Shown: positions 1-6,274 of the stretch, piece by piece
How positions within the stretch are numbered: the stretch's first letter is position 1
How the letters are laid out: every line of letters begins with the position of its first letter
Source of the DNA: Pseudomonadota bacterium
GTDB taxonomy: Bacteria; Pseudomonadota; Gammaproteobacteria; Burkholderiales; Burkholderiaceae_B
DNA: 6,274 bases
NCBI GenBank assembly: GCA_023386765.1
Contig: JAEWJD010000361.1
Location: forward strand, 1 to 6,274
Reading direction: 5' to 3'
Notes under the pieces: model-generated
What the model was told of the DNA's origin: nothing
Seen by the model: only the letters and a program-made list of their open reading frames with translations
The model's database searches: none
Program-made: the position numbers and the translations under genes

Positions 1-1161
1 CAGACCGTGGTGTTCAAACTCAAGCAGCCGTACTCGGCTTTTCTGCACGCCTTTGACATTGGGGGCGGGGCGATCCTGCCCAAGCATCTCTATGATGTCG
101 AGACGCCGATCACGCAGAACCCCCACACCAATGCCCCCATTGGCACCGGCCCCTTCAAGTTCAAGCACTGGGAGCGCGGCTCTTATATCGAGCTGGTGAA
201 GAATCCTGCCTACTGGAAGGAAGGCCGCCCCTACCTGGATGGCATCACCTATCGCGTGATTCCGGACGCCGCCTCGCGCCGGCTCGCCCTGGAGCAGGGC
301 ACCGTGCAGCAAGCCTGGCTGCAGGATATCGAGCCGATCGACCAGCAGCGCCTGGCCAAACTGCCGCATATCGGAGAAACCAAGAAGGGCTATGAGTACT
401 GGTCCACCATGTCGTGGATCGAACTCAACGGCGGGCGCGAACCCTTCTCGGACAAGCGCTTTCGCCAGGCGCTGATGTACGGGCTGAATCGCGACTTTAT
501 TGCCGAGAAAATCATGTACGGCACGGGTACGGTCGCCACCGGCCCGATCCATCACAACACGCGCTTTTATGACGCCAACGTCAAACGCTATCCCTATGAT
601 CCCAAGAAGGCCATCGCCCTGCTCGACGAAATGGGCCTCAAGCCGGACAAGGACGGCGTGCGTGCGCGGGTCGGGCTGATCCCTCTACCCTATGGCGAGA
701 TGTCGCGCCGCACGGCGGAATACATCAAGCAGAACTTGAGCAAGATCGGCGTGCAAGTCACGATCGAGAACGCCGATGTGGGCGGCTGGACCTCGCGCGT
801 GGGCAACTGGGACTATGACATGGCCGGCAACGGGGTGTTCCAGTATGGCGACCCGGCCATCGGCGTGGCGCGCACCTATCTGGGCAGCAACATCAAGCAG
901 GGGATGATGTTCAGCAATACCTCGCGCTACAACAATCCCAAGGTCGACGAACTGTTCAACGCCGCGGCCCAGGCACCTACCGAAGAAGAGCGCCAGAAGC
1001 TCTATACCGAAGTGCAGCAGATCCTGGTGGAGGATGTCCCGCTGCTGTGGATCGCCGATACCAACTACTCGGTGTTCCATAACAAGCGCCTGCACAATGC
1101 CGTCACGACCGGCCTGGGCGTGGTCGATACTCAGAGCGACGCCTGGCTGTCCAAAGAATGA
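1..1161 (+). CDS. ABC transporter substrate-binding protein, family 5 (peptide/amide type), 5'-truncated
   Basis: This is the periplasmic receptor that captures the substrate and delivers it to the permease pair encoded next. The frame is open from base 1 (Gln-Thr-Val-Val-Phe-Lys), so the GTG at position 7 is only an internal codon and the real start lies to the left. The visible 386 codons contain hallmarks of the SBP_bac_5 family: GTGPFKFKHWERG (about residues 48-60), the NPAYW segment, the FSDKRFRQALMYGLNRD helix (about 149-165), YDPKKAIALLDEMG, the EERQKLYTEVQQILVEDVPLLWI segment near the end, and a C-terminal lobe closing with VVDTQSDAWLSKE. Family members usually have about 500-540 residues, so roughly 130-150 residues, including the expected signal peptide, are missing. 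Its stop overlaps the permease start by ATGA. The family binds di-, tri- and oligopeptides, glutathione, nickel, opines and other small amides, so the ligand is not determined here. Confidence 0.95.
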   Translation, partial: QTVVFKLKQPYSAFLHAFDIGGGAILPKHLYDVETPITQNPHTNAPIGTGPFKFKHWERGSYIELVKNPAYWKEGRPYLDGITYRVIPDAASRRLALEQGTVQQAWLQDIEPIDQQRLAKLPHIGETKKGYEYWSTMSWIELNGGREPFSDKRFRQALMYGLNRDFIAEKIMYGTGTVATGPIHHNTRFYDANVKRYPYDPKKAIALLDEMGLKPDKDGVRARVGLIPLPYGEMSRRTAEYIKQNLSKIGVQVTIENADVGGWTSRVGNWDYDMAGNGVFQYGDPAIGVARTYLGSNIKQGMMFSNTSRYNNPKVDELFNAAAQAPTEEERQKLYTEVQQILVEDVPLLWIADTNYSVFHNKRLHNAVTTGLGVVDTQSDAWLSKE

Positions 1162-2135
1162 AGAAGATAGGCAAATTCCTCGCGAGCCGGCTTTTTAAGA
1201 GCGTGCTGGTTCTGCTGATGATCGCGCTCTTTAACTTCTTTCTGGTACGCGCGGCGCCGGGGGATCCTGCCGAGATCCTGGCTGGCCAGTCCGGCGCGGT
1301 GGATGCCGAGTTCATCGCCAAGCTGCGCACGGAGTTCGGGCTGGATCAGCCCATGATCGTGCAGTTGGGACAGTACCTCAAGAACGTCGCGACCTTCGAC
1401 CTGGGGTACTCCTATCGGCAGCAGGCGTCAGTCACCAGCCTGATCGGCGAGCATCTGCCGGCCACGCTGCTGCTGACGATCACCGCGTTCATCTTCGCCG
1501 TGGCCGCTGGAGTCAGTCTGGGTACGCAGGCTGCGCTGCGGGTAGGTAAGTGGGGCGACACAGTCATCACGACCTTTTCCATGCTGGCCTATGCCACACC
1601 GTTGTTCTGGGTCGGCTTGATGCTGGTGCTGCTGTTCTCGGTCAAGCTGGAATGGTTGCCGGCCTTTGGCTACCAGACGGTGGGGGCGCAGTTCACGGGG
1701 ATGGCGCATGTGATGGACGTGGCGCGTCATCTGCTGCTGCCGGCGCTCACCCTGGGCATGTTTTACATGGCGGTCTACGCACGCCTGACGCGCGCCTCCA
1801 TCTTGGAGGTCAGTCAGCTGGACTTCGTCAAGACTGCCCGCGCCAAGGGCCTGAGCGAGCGCACCGTCATCACGCGGCATGTCCTGCGCAATGCCTTGCT
1901 GCCGGTGATTACCTATGCCGGCATCCAGGCCGGCGGGCTGATCGGCGGTTCGCTGCTGGTAGAGACGGTCTTCGCGTGGCCGGGCATCGGCCGGCTGGCC
2001 TTTGACGCCCTGTTGCAGCGTGACTACAGCGTCTTGCTGGGGGTGTTCTTCATCGCGTCGCTGATTGTGGTGATTGTCAACCTCATCACCGACATCCTCT
2101 ACACCGTGGTCGATCCCCGAATCGAGTTGAAATGA
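1158..2135 (+). CDS. ABC transporter permease, DppB/OppB/GsiC type
   Basis: This inner-membrane subunit forms one half of the translocation channel. The 325-residue length is normal for the family. It begins with a membrane segment (about residues 11-31) followed by the family-typical APGDPAEIL motif, then a periplasmic stretch with LRTEFGLDQP (about 56-65). Further hydrophobic segments lie near 101-125, 134-161, 190-209, 247-272 and 289-312, giving the expected six. The cytoplasmic EAA loop that docks on an ATPase domain is at about 222-250 (DFVKTARAKGLSERTVITRH, ending in NALLPV). The C-terminus ends in the usual DILYTVVDPRIELK. ATG 1158 is chosen because it overlaps the preceding stop codon as ATGA and because the first membrane helix follows at once. 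No strong Shine-Dalgarno is visible before it (only AAAGA just upstream), which fits translational coupling. Substrate specificity cannot be told from the permease. Confidence 0.96.
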   Translation: MKKIGKFLASRLFKSVLVLLMIALFNFFLVRAAPGDPAEILAGQSGAVDAEFIAKLRTEFGLDQPMIVQLGQYLKNVATFDLGYSYRQQASVTSLIGEHLPATLLLTITAFIFAVAAGVSLGTQAALRVGKWGDTVITTFSMLAYATPLFWVGLMLVLLFSVKLEWLPAFGYQTVGAQFTGMAHVMDVARHLLLPALTLGMFYMAVYARLTRASILEVSQLDFVKTARAKGLSERTVITRHVLRNALLPVITYAGIQAGGLIGGSLLVETVFAWPGIGRLAFDALLQRDYSVLLGVFFIASLIVVIVNLITDILYTVVDPRIELK

Positions 2136-2971
2136 AAGACTTCCTGCATGCTTTCTGCCGTCACAAAGGCGGTGTCGCGGGGGTGATCGTGATCGTCGCG
2201 GTTGCCGGCCTGGCGCTCGCGGCGAACTGGATCTTTCCCCATGACCCTTGGGAAATCGTCAATGCGCCCTTCATGCCGCCGCTGACCGATGACACCTTGC
2301 TGGGCACCGACACGCTGGGGCGTGACATCGGCGCCGGCATCGCCTATGGCGCCCGGCTGACCTTGTTGCTGGCTGCGGTATCCACCGCTGTATCCATCCT
2401 GTTCGGTGTGTCGGTGGGGGCCATCTCCGGCTTCTATGGCGGGCGAGTGGATCAGGCCGTGGTTGGTTTTATCGAACTGTTCCAGACCATTCCCAGCTTC
2501 TTTCTGGCAGTGGTGCTGGTGGCCATCCTGACACCCAGCATGAGCACCGTGATCTTCGCGATTGCCGTGGTCTCCTGGCCGCCTCTGGCTCGTTTGGTGC
2601 GGGCTGAGTTCATGAGCCTGAAAAACCGGGAATTTGTGCAGGCTGCGATGCTGGCGGGTCAATCCAATACGCGCATCATCCTGACCCAGATCCTGCCCAA
2701 CAGTCTGTCGCCGGTGATCGTCTCCGGCTCGCTGATGGTTGCCAGCGCGATTCTGCTGGAGTCTGCGCTGAGCTTTCTTGGCCTGGGCGATCCGAATGCC
2801 ATGACCTGGGGCTACATCATCGGCGCCTCGCGCAGCGTGTTGCGTGATGCCTGGTGGATGAGTGTGTTCCCCGGCGTGGCGATTCTGTTGACCGTGCTGT
2901 CGCTGAATCTGATCGGCGAGGCGCTCAATGATGCGCTCAACCCGAAGCTGGCCCGCAAGAGGACGACATGA
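2132..2971 (+). CDS. ABC transporter permease, DppC/OppC/GsiD type
   Basis: This is the second inner-membrane channel subunit, partner of the DppB-type protein encoded before it. At 279 residues it is slightly short for the family (about 280-305) but complete. The N-terminal membrane anchor is at about 15-33, followed by the diagnostic LLGTDTLGRDIGAGIAYGAR signature (56-75). Other hydrophobic segments lie near 76-98, 109-134, 136-153, 196-216 and 243-262. The EAA loop is at about 166-195 (REFVQAAMLAG, ending in ILPNSLSPV), and the family-typical ESALSFLGLGDP follows at 210-221. The C-terminus has the usual GEALNDALNPKL. ATG 2132 overlaps the previous stop as ATGA and no strong ribosome binding site precedes it, so translation is probably coupled. 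The gene's own stop overlaps the ATPase start in the same way. Confidence 0.96.
   Translation: MKDFLHAFCRHKGGVAGVIVIVAVAGLALAANWIFPHDPWEIVNAPFMPPLTDDTLLGTDTLGRDIGAGIAYGARLTLLLAAVSTAVSILFGVSVGAISGFYGGRVDQAVVGFIELFQTIPSFFLAVVLVAILTPSMSTVIFAIAVVSWPPLARLVRAEFMSLKNREFVQAAMLAGQSNTRIILTQILPNSLSPVIVSGSLMVASAILLESALSFLGLGDPNAMTWGYIIGASRSVLRDAWWMSVFPGVAILLTVLSLNLIGEALNDALNPKLARKRTT
2957..2967 (+). promoter_or_regulatory. Ribosome binding site of the fused ATPase gene
   Basis: AGAGGA at 2958-2963 ends 4 bases before ATG 2968, while it lies 19 bases from the alternative in-frame ATG 2983. It is the best Shine-Dalgarno match at any of the three overlapping junctions and decides for the first ATG. It lies inside the last codons of the upstream permease gene. 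Confidence 0.6.
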
Positions 2972-2992
2972 CACAGCACGACATGACACAGC
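2963..2992 (+). repeat. Perfect 15-bp tandem duplication over the ATPase start codon
   Basis: ACGACATGACACAGC occurs twice back to back (2963-2977 and 2978-2992) with no mismatch. The unit length is a multiple of three, so the frame is kept; the protein begins MTQHDMTQ and has two candidate initiator methionines (2968 and 2983). Only the first copy keeps the ATGA overlap with the permease stop and a close Shine-Dalgarno. The duplicated residues lie before the first beta strand of ATPase domain 1, so they probably do not affect the fold. Confidence 0.9.
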
Positions 2993-4581
2993 CTTTGCTC
3001 GACATTCGCGGTCTGACGGTTACCGTCGCCCAGGGCGGGCCGGACGTGGTCCAGGCGGTGTCGTACACCGTCAACCGCAATGAAATCCTGTGCGTGGTCG
3101 GCGAATCGGGCTCGGGAAAATCCGTCACGGCACACGCCGTCATGGGTCTGCTGTCGCCTGATCAGTTGAACGTGACCGCTGGCGAGATCCTGTACCAGGG
3201 ACGCAACTTGGTGGGGCTGCCCAACAGCGAGTGGTACAAGCTGCGCGGAAAATGCTTCGGCATGGTGTTCCAGGAGCCGATGACGGCGCTCAACCCCATC
3301 ATGCGCATCGGCCGCCAGGTCGACGAGGTTCTGCAGCGCCATACCGACCTGGATGCGGCCGCCCGGCGCGCGCGGGTGCTGGAGCTGTTTGCCCAGGTGC
3401 TGTTGCCGGAACCGGCGGCGATCTATGACGCCTATCCGTTCCAGCTCTCCGGTGGGCAGCGTCAGCGCGTGGTGATCGCCATGGCGCTGGCGTTGGAGCC
3501 GGACGTGCTGATCGCCGACGAACCGACCACGGCACTGGATGTCACCACTCAGGCCCAGATCCTATCGTTGATCAAGGATATTCAGCGCCGCATGGGCATC
3601 GGCGTGATTTTCATTACCCACGATTTCGGCGTGGTGGCCGATATCGCGGACCGCATCGTGGTCATGCGCAAGGGCGAAGTGGTGGAAAGCGGGCCGGCTG
3701 CAACGATCCTCAATCAGCCCGAACATCCCTATACCCGCCAGTTGATCGCCGCTGTACCGCACAAACCACAAGGGAAGGGGGCGCAGCCCGAACGTGCGCC
3801 GCTGATGCAGGTGCGCGGCCTGAACAAGACCTTTGTGACGGGTGGGCGCCGGGTTACCGCGCTGCGCGAGATCGAGCTGGACATCCACCAGGGAGAGACC
3901 CTGGGGCTGGTCGGCGAATCCGGCTCCGGCAAGTCGACCCTGGGGCGCAGCCTGATCGGCCTTATCCCTCCGGATCGCGGCAGCGTCAAGATGGAGGGGC
4001 GCGAGCTGCTCGGCCTGAGTCCCAGGGAATTTCGTCCTTACCGGCGTCAGATCCAGATGGTGTTCCAGGATCCTTATGCCTCGCTCAACCCGCGCCACCG
4101 GATTGCCGATGCCATCTCCCAGGGGCCGATCGCCTTTGGCGAAACCCGCGGCAATGCCATGCGCCAGGCTCGCGAGTTGCTGGAACTGGTGGGACTGGGC
4201 GGCGACGCGGCCGACCGTTATCCGCACCAGTTCTCGGGAGGCCAGCGTCAGCGCATCGGCATCGCCCGCGCCCTGGCGCTCAAACCGCGCATGTTGATCG
4301 CCGACGAGGCCGTCTCGGCGCTGGATGTGTCCATCCAGGCGCAGGTGCTGGATCTGCTCAAGACTGTGTCGGGCCAGTTCGATCTCTCGGTGTTGTTCAT
4401 CACGCACGACCTGCGTGTGGCGGCGCAGATATGCGATCGCATTGCCGTGATGCGGCAGGGCGAGATCGTCGAACTCGACCGGGCTTTGCGGATTTTCTAC
4501 GAGCCCGGGCATGAATACACCCGCCGCCTGATCGCGTCCGTCCCGGGCCAGTCCTGGGAAAAACCGGATCTGGCGGCTTGA
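2968..4581 (+). CDS. ABC transporter ATP-binding protein with two fused ATPase domains (DppD-DppF / GsiA type)
   Basis: This cytoplasmic subunit powers import by ATP hydrolysis; one 537-residue chain replaces the separate DppD and DppF proteins. Domain 1 (about 11-265) has Walker A GESGSGKS (45-52), Q-loop Gln102 in FQEP, signature LSGGQRQ (160-166), Walker B LIADEP (Asp184, Glu185) and switch His218. Domain 2 (about 279-527) has Walker A GESGSGKS (316-323), Q-loop Gln367 in FQDP, signature FSGGQRQ (422-428), Walker B LIADEA (Asp446, Glu447) and switch His480. Both sites look catalytically complete. Each domain ends in the oligopeptide-transporter tail motif (HPYTRQLIAAVP at 253-264, HEYTRRLIASVP at 515-526). 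Domain 2 reads DEAVSALD where most relatives have DEPVSALD. ATG 2968 is preferred over in-frame ATG 2983 because AGAGGA sits 4 bases upstream and the ATGA overlap matches the other junctions; the two starts differ by 5 residues. Confidence 0.97.
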   Translation: MTQHDMTQPLLDIRGLTVTVAQGGPDVVQAVSYTVNRNEILCVVGESGSGKSVTAHAVMGLLSPDQLNVTAGEILYQGRNLVGLPNSEWYKLRGKCFGMVFQEPMTALNPIMRIGRQVDEVLQRHTDLDAAARRARVLELFAQVLLPEPAAIYDAYPFQLSGGQRQRVVIAMALALEPDVLIADEPTTALDVTTQAQILSLIKDIQRRMGIGVIFITHDFGVVADIADRIVVMRKGEVVESGPAATILNQPEHPYTRQLIAAVPHKPQGKGAQPERAPLMQVRGLNKTFVTGGRRVTALREIELDIHQGETLGLVGESGSGKSTLGRSLIGLIPPDRGSVKMEGRELLGLSPREFRPYRRQIQMVFQDPYASLNPRHRIADAISQGPIAFGETRGNAMRQARELLELVGLGGDAADRYPHQFSGGQRQRIGIARALALKPRMLIADEAVSALDVSIQAQVLDLLKTVSGQFDLSVLFITHDLRVAAQICDRIAVMRQGEIVELDRALRIFYEPGHEYTRRLIASVPGQSWEKPDLAA

Positions 4582-4595
4582 ATCGATACCACAAC

Positions 4596-4601
4596 GAGGA
4601 G
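4596..4601 (+). promoter_or_regulatory. Ribosome binding site of the amidase gene
   Basis: GAGGAG lies 7 bases before ATG 4609, an ideal spacing. A nearer ATG at 4602 is out of frame and stops after four codons (Met-Gln-His-Gly-stop), so it cannot be the start. The presence of an independent site here contrasts with the overlapping, coupled starts of the transporter genes. Confidence 0.75.
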
Positions 4602-4608
4602 ATGCAGC

Positions 4609-6036
4609 ATGGATAGGGGACAGTACCAGGCCCTGGATGGATTGGGCCTGGCCGAGGCTTTGCAGCGCGGCGAGACGACGCCTGCGCAATTGATGGATTG
4701 CGCCATCGACGTGGCGAAAAGCGTCAATCCCGCCTTGAACGCCCTGTGTTACGAACGCTACGAGGAATCGCAGGCGGTCGCTCGTACCTGGGCCTTGCGC
4801 GGGCCTTTTGGCGGCATCCCGTTTCTGCTCAAGGATTCGGGGCTGGCGCACATCCGCTTTCCCTCCAGCATCGGTTCGCGCCTGCTCAACGACACGACCT
4901 ACGCTCGTAATGCAACATTGGCCGATCGTTTCGAACAGGCCGGTCTGATTCCCTTTGCTCGCACGACGGTGCCGGAGTTCTGCATGGCCCCCACTACGGA
5001 GGCGCTGCGCAACGGCGGACCCACCCGCAACCCCTGGGATCCCGAGCGTTCCAGCGGCGGCTCCTCGGGCGGGGCGGCCGTGGCCGTGGCCGCCGGGATC
5101 GTGCCCTTGGCGCATGGCAGCGATGGCGGCGGATCGATACGTATCCCAGCCGCCTGTTGCGGCGTGTATGGCTTGAAGACCTCGCGTGGGCGGGTGCCCA
5201 TCGGACCCTTCAAGGGCGAGGGCTGGGGTAGTCTGGCGACCGACGGCGTACTGTCCCGCACGGTGCGCGACACGGCCGCGGCGCTGGATGCCGTGGCCGG
5301 CATGGAGGTCGGCGCGCCTTACAGCGCCCCGCCCGCACCCGACTCCTATCTGGCGTTGCTGTCGCGTCCGCTGCAGCCCCTGCGCGTGGCCGTCTGGCGC
5401 AGCGCTTTCGCCGGGGTGGAGGTGGCTCCCGAGTGCGTGGCGGCGGTCGAGCATGCCGCTGCGCTGCTGGCCAGCGCCGGGCATACTGTGGTGGAGAGTC
5501 AGCCGCCCGATATCGGCTATGACGAGTTCGTGACCGCGCACGCGCAGGTTCTGGCTGCCAATATCGTGCTGTCGGTCGAGGCCAGGCTGGCGCAGACCGG
5601 CCGGGCGCTACAGGCAGACGACCTGGAGCCGGCCTACCGAGATGGTTACGAGGAAGGCCGCCGCTTGAGTGCGGCCACCTATGCCGCCTGTGTCAACCGC
5701 TTCCATGCTGTCGGGCGGGTGCTTGCAAATTATCTGCAAGACTACGACATCGTGCTGTCGCCGTCCCTGACGCAACTGCCGTTGAAGCTGGGAGTGTTGT
5801 CCACCCGTGGCGTGAGCTTCATGGACTTCCGCCGCCAGGTGGGGCGCTACGGCACGTTTGCCGCCGCCTTCAACGCTTCGGGGCAGCCGGCGGCCAGTCT
5901 GCCGTTGTACTGGACCGAGGCGGGCTTGCCGGTCGGCGTGCAGATCGCGGCGTCCTTCGGCCGCGAAGACCTGCTGTTGCAGTTGTCGGCTCAGTTGGAG
6001 CAGCTGGCACCCTGGTCGGAACGCTATCGTCGCTGA
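4609..6036 (+). CDS. Amidase-signature family hydrolase
   Basis: This enzyme should hydrolyse a carboxamide or amide bond, releasing an acid and ammonia or an amine. The 475-residue length is typical. The Lys-cisSer-Ser triad is complete: Lys75 in GGIPFLLKD, Ser152 in GGSSGG (150-155) and nucleophile Ser176 in SDGGGSIRIPA, with the 24-residue spacing between the two serines known from fatty acid amide hydrolase. The C-terminal part has FNASGQPAASLPL (421-432) and GLPVGVQIAASFGRED (439-453), also usual. No signal peptide is present, so it should be cytoplasmic. It lacks reason to be the GatA transamidase subunit, since no gatB or gatC lies nearby and the ring of genes is a transporter. It follows the importer by 27 bases and is probably cotranscribed, suggesting it processes the imported compound. 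Family members act on very diverse amides, so the substrate is unknown. The start at 4609 has a well-spaced ribosome binding site. Confidence 0.95.
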   Translation: MDRGQYQALDGLGLAEALQRGETTPAQLMDCAIDVAKSVNPALNALCYERYEESQAVARTWALRGPFGGIPFLLKDSGLAHIRFPSSIGSRLLNDTTYARNATLADRFEQAGLIPFARTTVPEFCMAPTTEALRNGGPTRNPWDPERSSGGSSGGAAVAVAAGIVPLAHGSDGGGSIRIPAACCGVYGLKTSRGRVPIGPFKGEGWGSLATDGVLSRTVRDTAAALDAVAGMEVGAPYSAPPAPDSYLALLSRPLQPLRVAVWRSAFAGVEVAPECVAAVEHAAALLASAGHTVVESQPPDIGYDEFVTAHAQVLAANIVLSVEARLAQTGRALQADDLEPAYRDGYEEGRRLSAATYAACVNRFHAVGRVLANYLQDYDIVLSPSLTQLPLKLGVLSTRGVSFMDFRRQVGRYGTFAAAFNASGQPAASLPLYWTEAGLPVGVQIAASFGREDLLLQLSAQLEQLAPWSERYRR

Positions 6037-6059
6037 ACCTTATGCCGCCGCCACCCTAG

Positions 6060-6143
6060 TCTTCGCGCGCCAGTGACATCGATGTGGTCTGGCGCCATGG
6101 CTATGGCTGGCCGGCCGCCAGCGTGCTGCGCCGTTACGGCTGA
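6060..6143 (+). pseudogene. Relic of a FadB-like 3-hydroxyacyl-CoA dehydrogenase gene
   Basis: Between two stop codons (TAG 6057, TGA 6141) the + strand encodes 27 residues that include ASDIDVVWRHGYGWP. From memory of the family, this closely resembles the conserved segment of bacterial multifunctional enoyl-CoA hydratase/3-hydroxyacyl-CoA dehydrogenases (typically SDIDVV, a few residues, GYGWP or GYGFP, then a Gly-Gly-Pro-Met motif). Here the similarity breaks off right after GYGWP and is followed by AASVLRRYG and a stop, so the Gly-Gly-Pro-Met part is missing. No start codon or ribosome binding site serves it. I infer a remnant of a largely deleted gene that once lay downstream of the amidase. 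The match is short and rests on recognition, not a search. Confidence 0.5.
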
Positions 6144-6166
6144 GCGCGGCAGTGGCTCCGTGAGAT

Positions 6167-6206
6167 CGCGCTGGCCTGGCTCTGTCGAAGAGCCTCGGCC
6201 GGCGCG
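6167..6206. other. Long imperfect stem-loop upstream of the PaiB-like gene
   Basis: The outer arms CGCGCTGGCC (6167-6176) and GGCCGGCGCG (6197-6206) pair over 10 positions with one G-U pair. The inner arms GGCTCT (6178-6183) and AGAGCC (6189-6194) pair perfectly around the loop GTCGA. One base on the left and two on the right form a small internal bulge. No T-tract follows (next bases ACAATAGG), so it is not a standard intrinsic terminator. It could help end or stabilise the amidase operon transcript, or act in the control region of the next gene. Confidence 0.6.
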
Positions 6207-6239
6207 ACAATAGGCCCTTCTCTGCTGTGGATGGCCGCC

Positions 6240-6274
6240 ATGTATCTTCCTTCCCATTTCCAGGTCACCGATAC
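6240..6274 (+). CDS. Start of a PaiB-type FMN-binding negative transcriptional regulator, 3'-truncated
   Basis: Only 11 complete codons are visible, reading MYLPSHFQVTD. This matches the strongly conserved N-terminus of the PaiB/FMN_bind_2 family (Met-Tyr-[Ile/Leu]-Pro-x-His-Phe-x-Val-x-Asp), whose members are split-barrel flavin-binding proteins first described as repressors of sporulation and protease genes in Bacillus. An in-frame ATG at 6231 would add Met-Ala-Ala; 6240 is preferred because the family starts directly with MYxPxHF and a weak GGATGG (6229-6234) lies 5 bases before it. The gene lies about 200 bases beyond the amidase, past a gene relic and a stem-loop, so it is probably a separate transcription unit. 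Everything beyond residue 11 is outside the window. Confidence 0.6.
   Translation, partial: MYLPSHFQVTD

Noticed and set aside
1550..2005. A 151-codon + strand frame inside the DppB-type permease
   Set aside because: Out of frame with a well supported permease; the product has no recognisable motif and no ribosome binding site.
2099..2989. A 296-codon open frame on the - strand opposite the DppC-type permease
   Set aside because: Low-complexity His/Gln/Arg/Gly-rich product with no motif; it mirrors the codon bias of the real permease gene.
3109..3936. Repeated nucleotide stretches at the two Walker A regions (about 3100-3125 and 3910-3936)
   Set aside because: These are the expected similarity of two homologous ATPase domains in a fused protein, not a separate DNA repeat.
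3562..5541. A 659-codon open frame on the - strand spanning the end of the ATPase gene, the gap and most of the amidase gene
   Set aside because: Its translation is rich in Arg, Gly, His and Gln with no recognisable domain, it runs antisense to two clear genes, and long antisense frames are common in GC-rich DNA with biased third positions.
6106..6122. Small hairpin GCTGGC / GCCAGC with a 5-base loop as a terminator for the amidase
   Set aside because: Only six pairs, no T-tract follows, and it lies within the GYGWP codons of the relic, so the GC-rich coding past explains it.
6183..6211. Possible sigma-70 promoter with GACAAT (6206-6211) and a -35-like TGTCGA (6183-6188)
   Set aside because: The -35 match is poor and the -10 only 4 of 6, so it is kept as a comment on the stem-loop and not called as a feature.
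6082..6213. A small + strand ORF of about 43 codons starting ATG 6082 and ending at TAG 6211
   Set aside because: No ribosome binding site, Arg/Ala/Gly/Ser-rich product without motif, and it overlaps the gene relic and the stem-loop.

Overview
The window looks like chromosomal DNA of a GC-rich betaproteobacterium, most likely of the Alcaligenaceae (Bordetella/Achromobacter-like). That placement is an impression from base composition, protein style and gene content; no marker gene proves it. Genes are packed tightly and all read on the + strand.

Positions 1-4581 hold an ABC importer of the peptide/opine/nickel (Dpp/Opp/Gsi) superfamily: the C-terminal three quarters of a family 5 solute-binding protein (1-1161, cut by the window's left edge), a DppB-type permease (1158-2135), a DppC-type permease (2132-2971), and one polypeptide carrying two fused ATPase domains of DppD and DppF type (2968-4581). 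The three junctions between these genes are all 4-base ATGA overlaps, so the cluster is almost certainly one translationally coupled operon. After a 27-base gap with a good ribosome binding site comes an amidase-signature hydrolase (4609-6036) with a complete Lys-Ser-Ser triad. The simplest reading is that the binding protein captures a peptide or other amide in the periplasm, the permease pair and the double ATPase import it, and the amidase hydrolyses it inside the cell. The true substrate cannot be read from the sequence. The plan recalls the glutathione importer GsiABCD, which also has a fused double ATPase and a neighbouring amide-bond hydrolase.

Positions 6037-6239 are non-coding. They contain a short decayed piece that resembles the hydroxyacyl-CoA dehydrogenase part of a FadB-like beta-oxidation protein (about 6060-6143), followed by a long imperfect stem-loop (6167-6206). 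At 6240 a new gene starts whose first 11 residues match the N-terminus of PaiB-type FMN-binding regulators; it runs off the right edge.

I see no mobile element, CRISPR array, RNA gene or clearly new system. The main oddities are a perfect 15-bp tandem duplication that copies the start codon of the ATPase gene, the gene relic after the amidase, and the stem-loop upstream of the PaiB-like gene.
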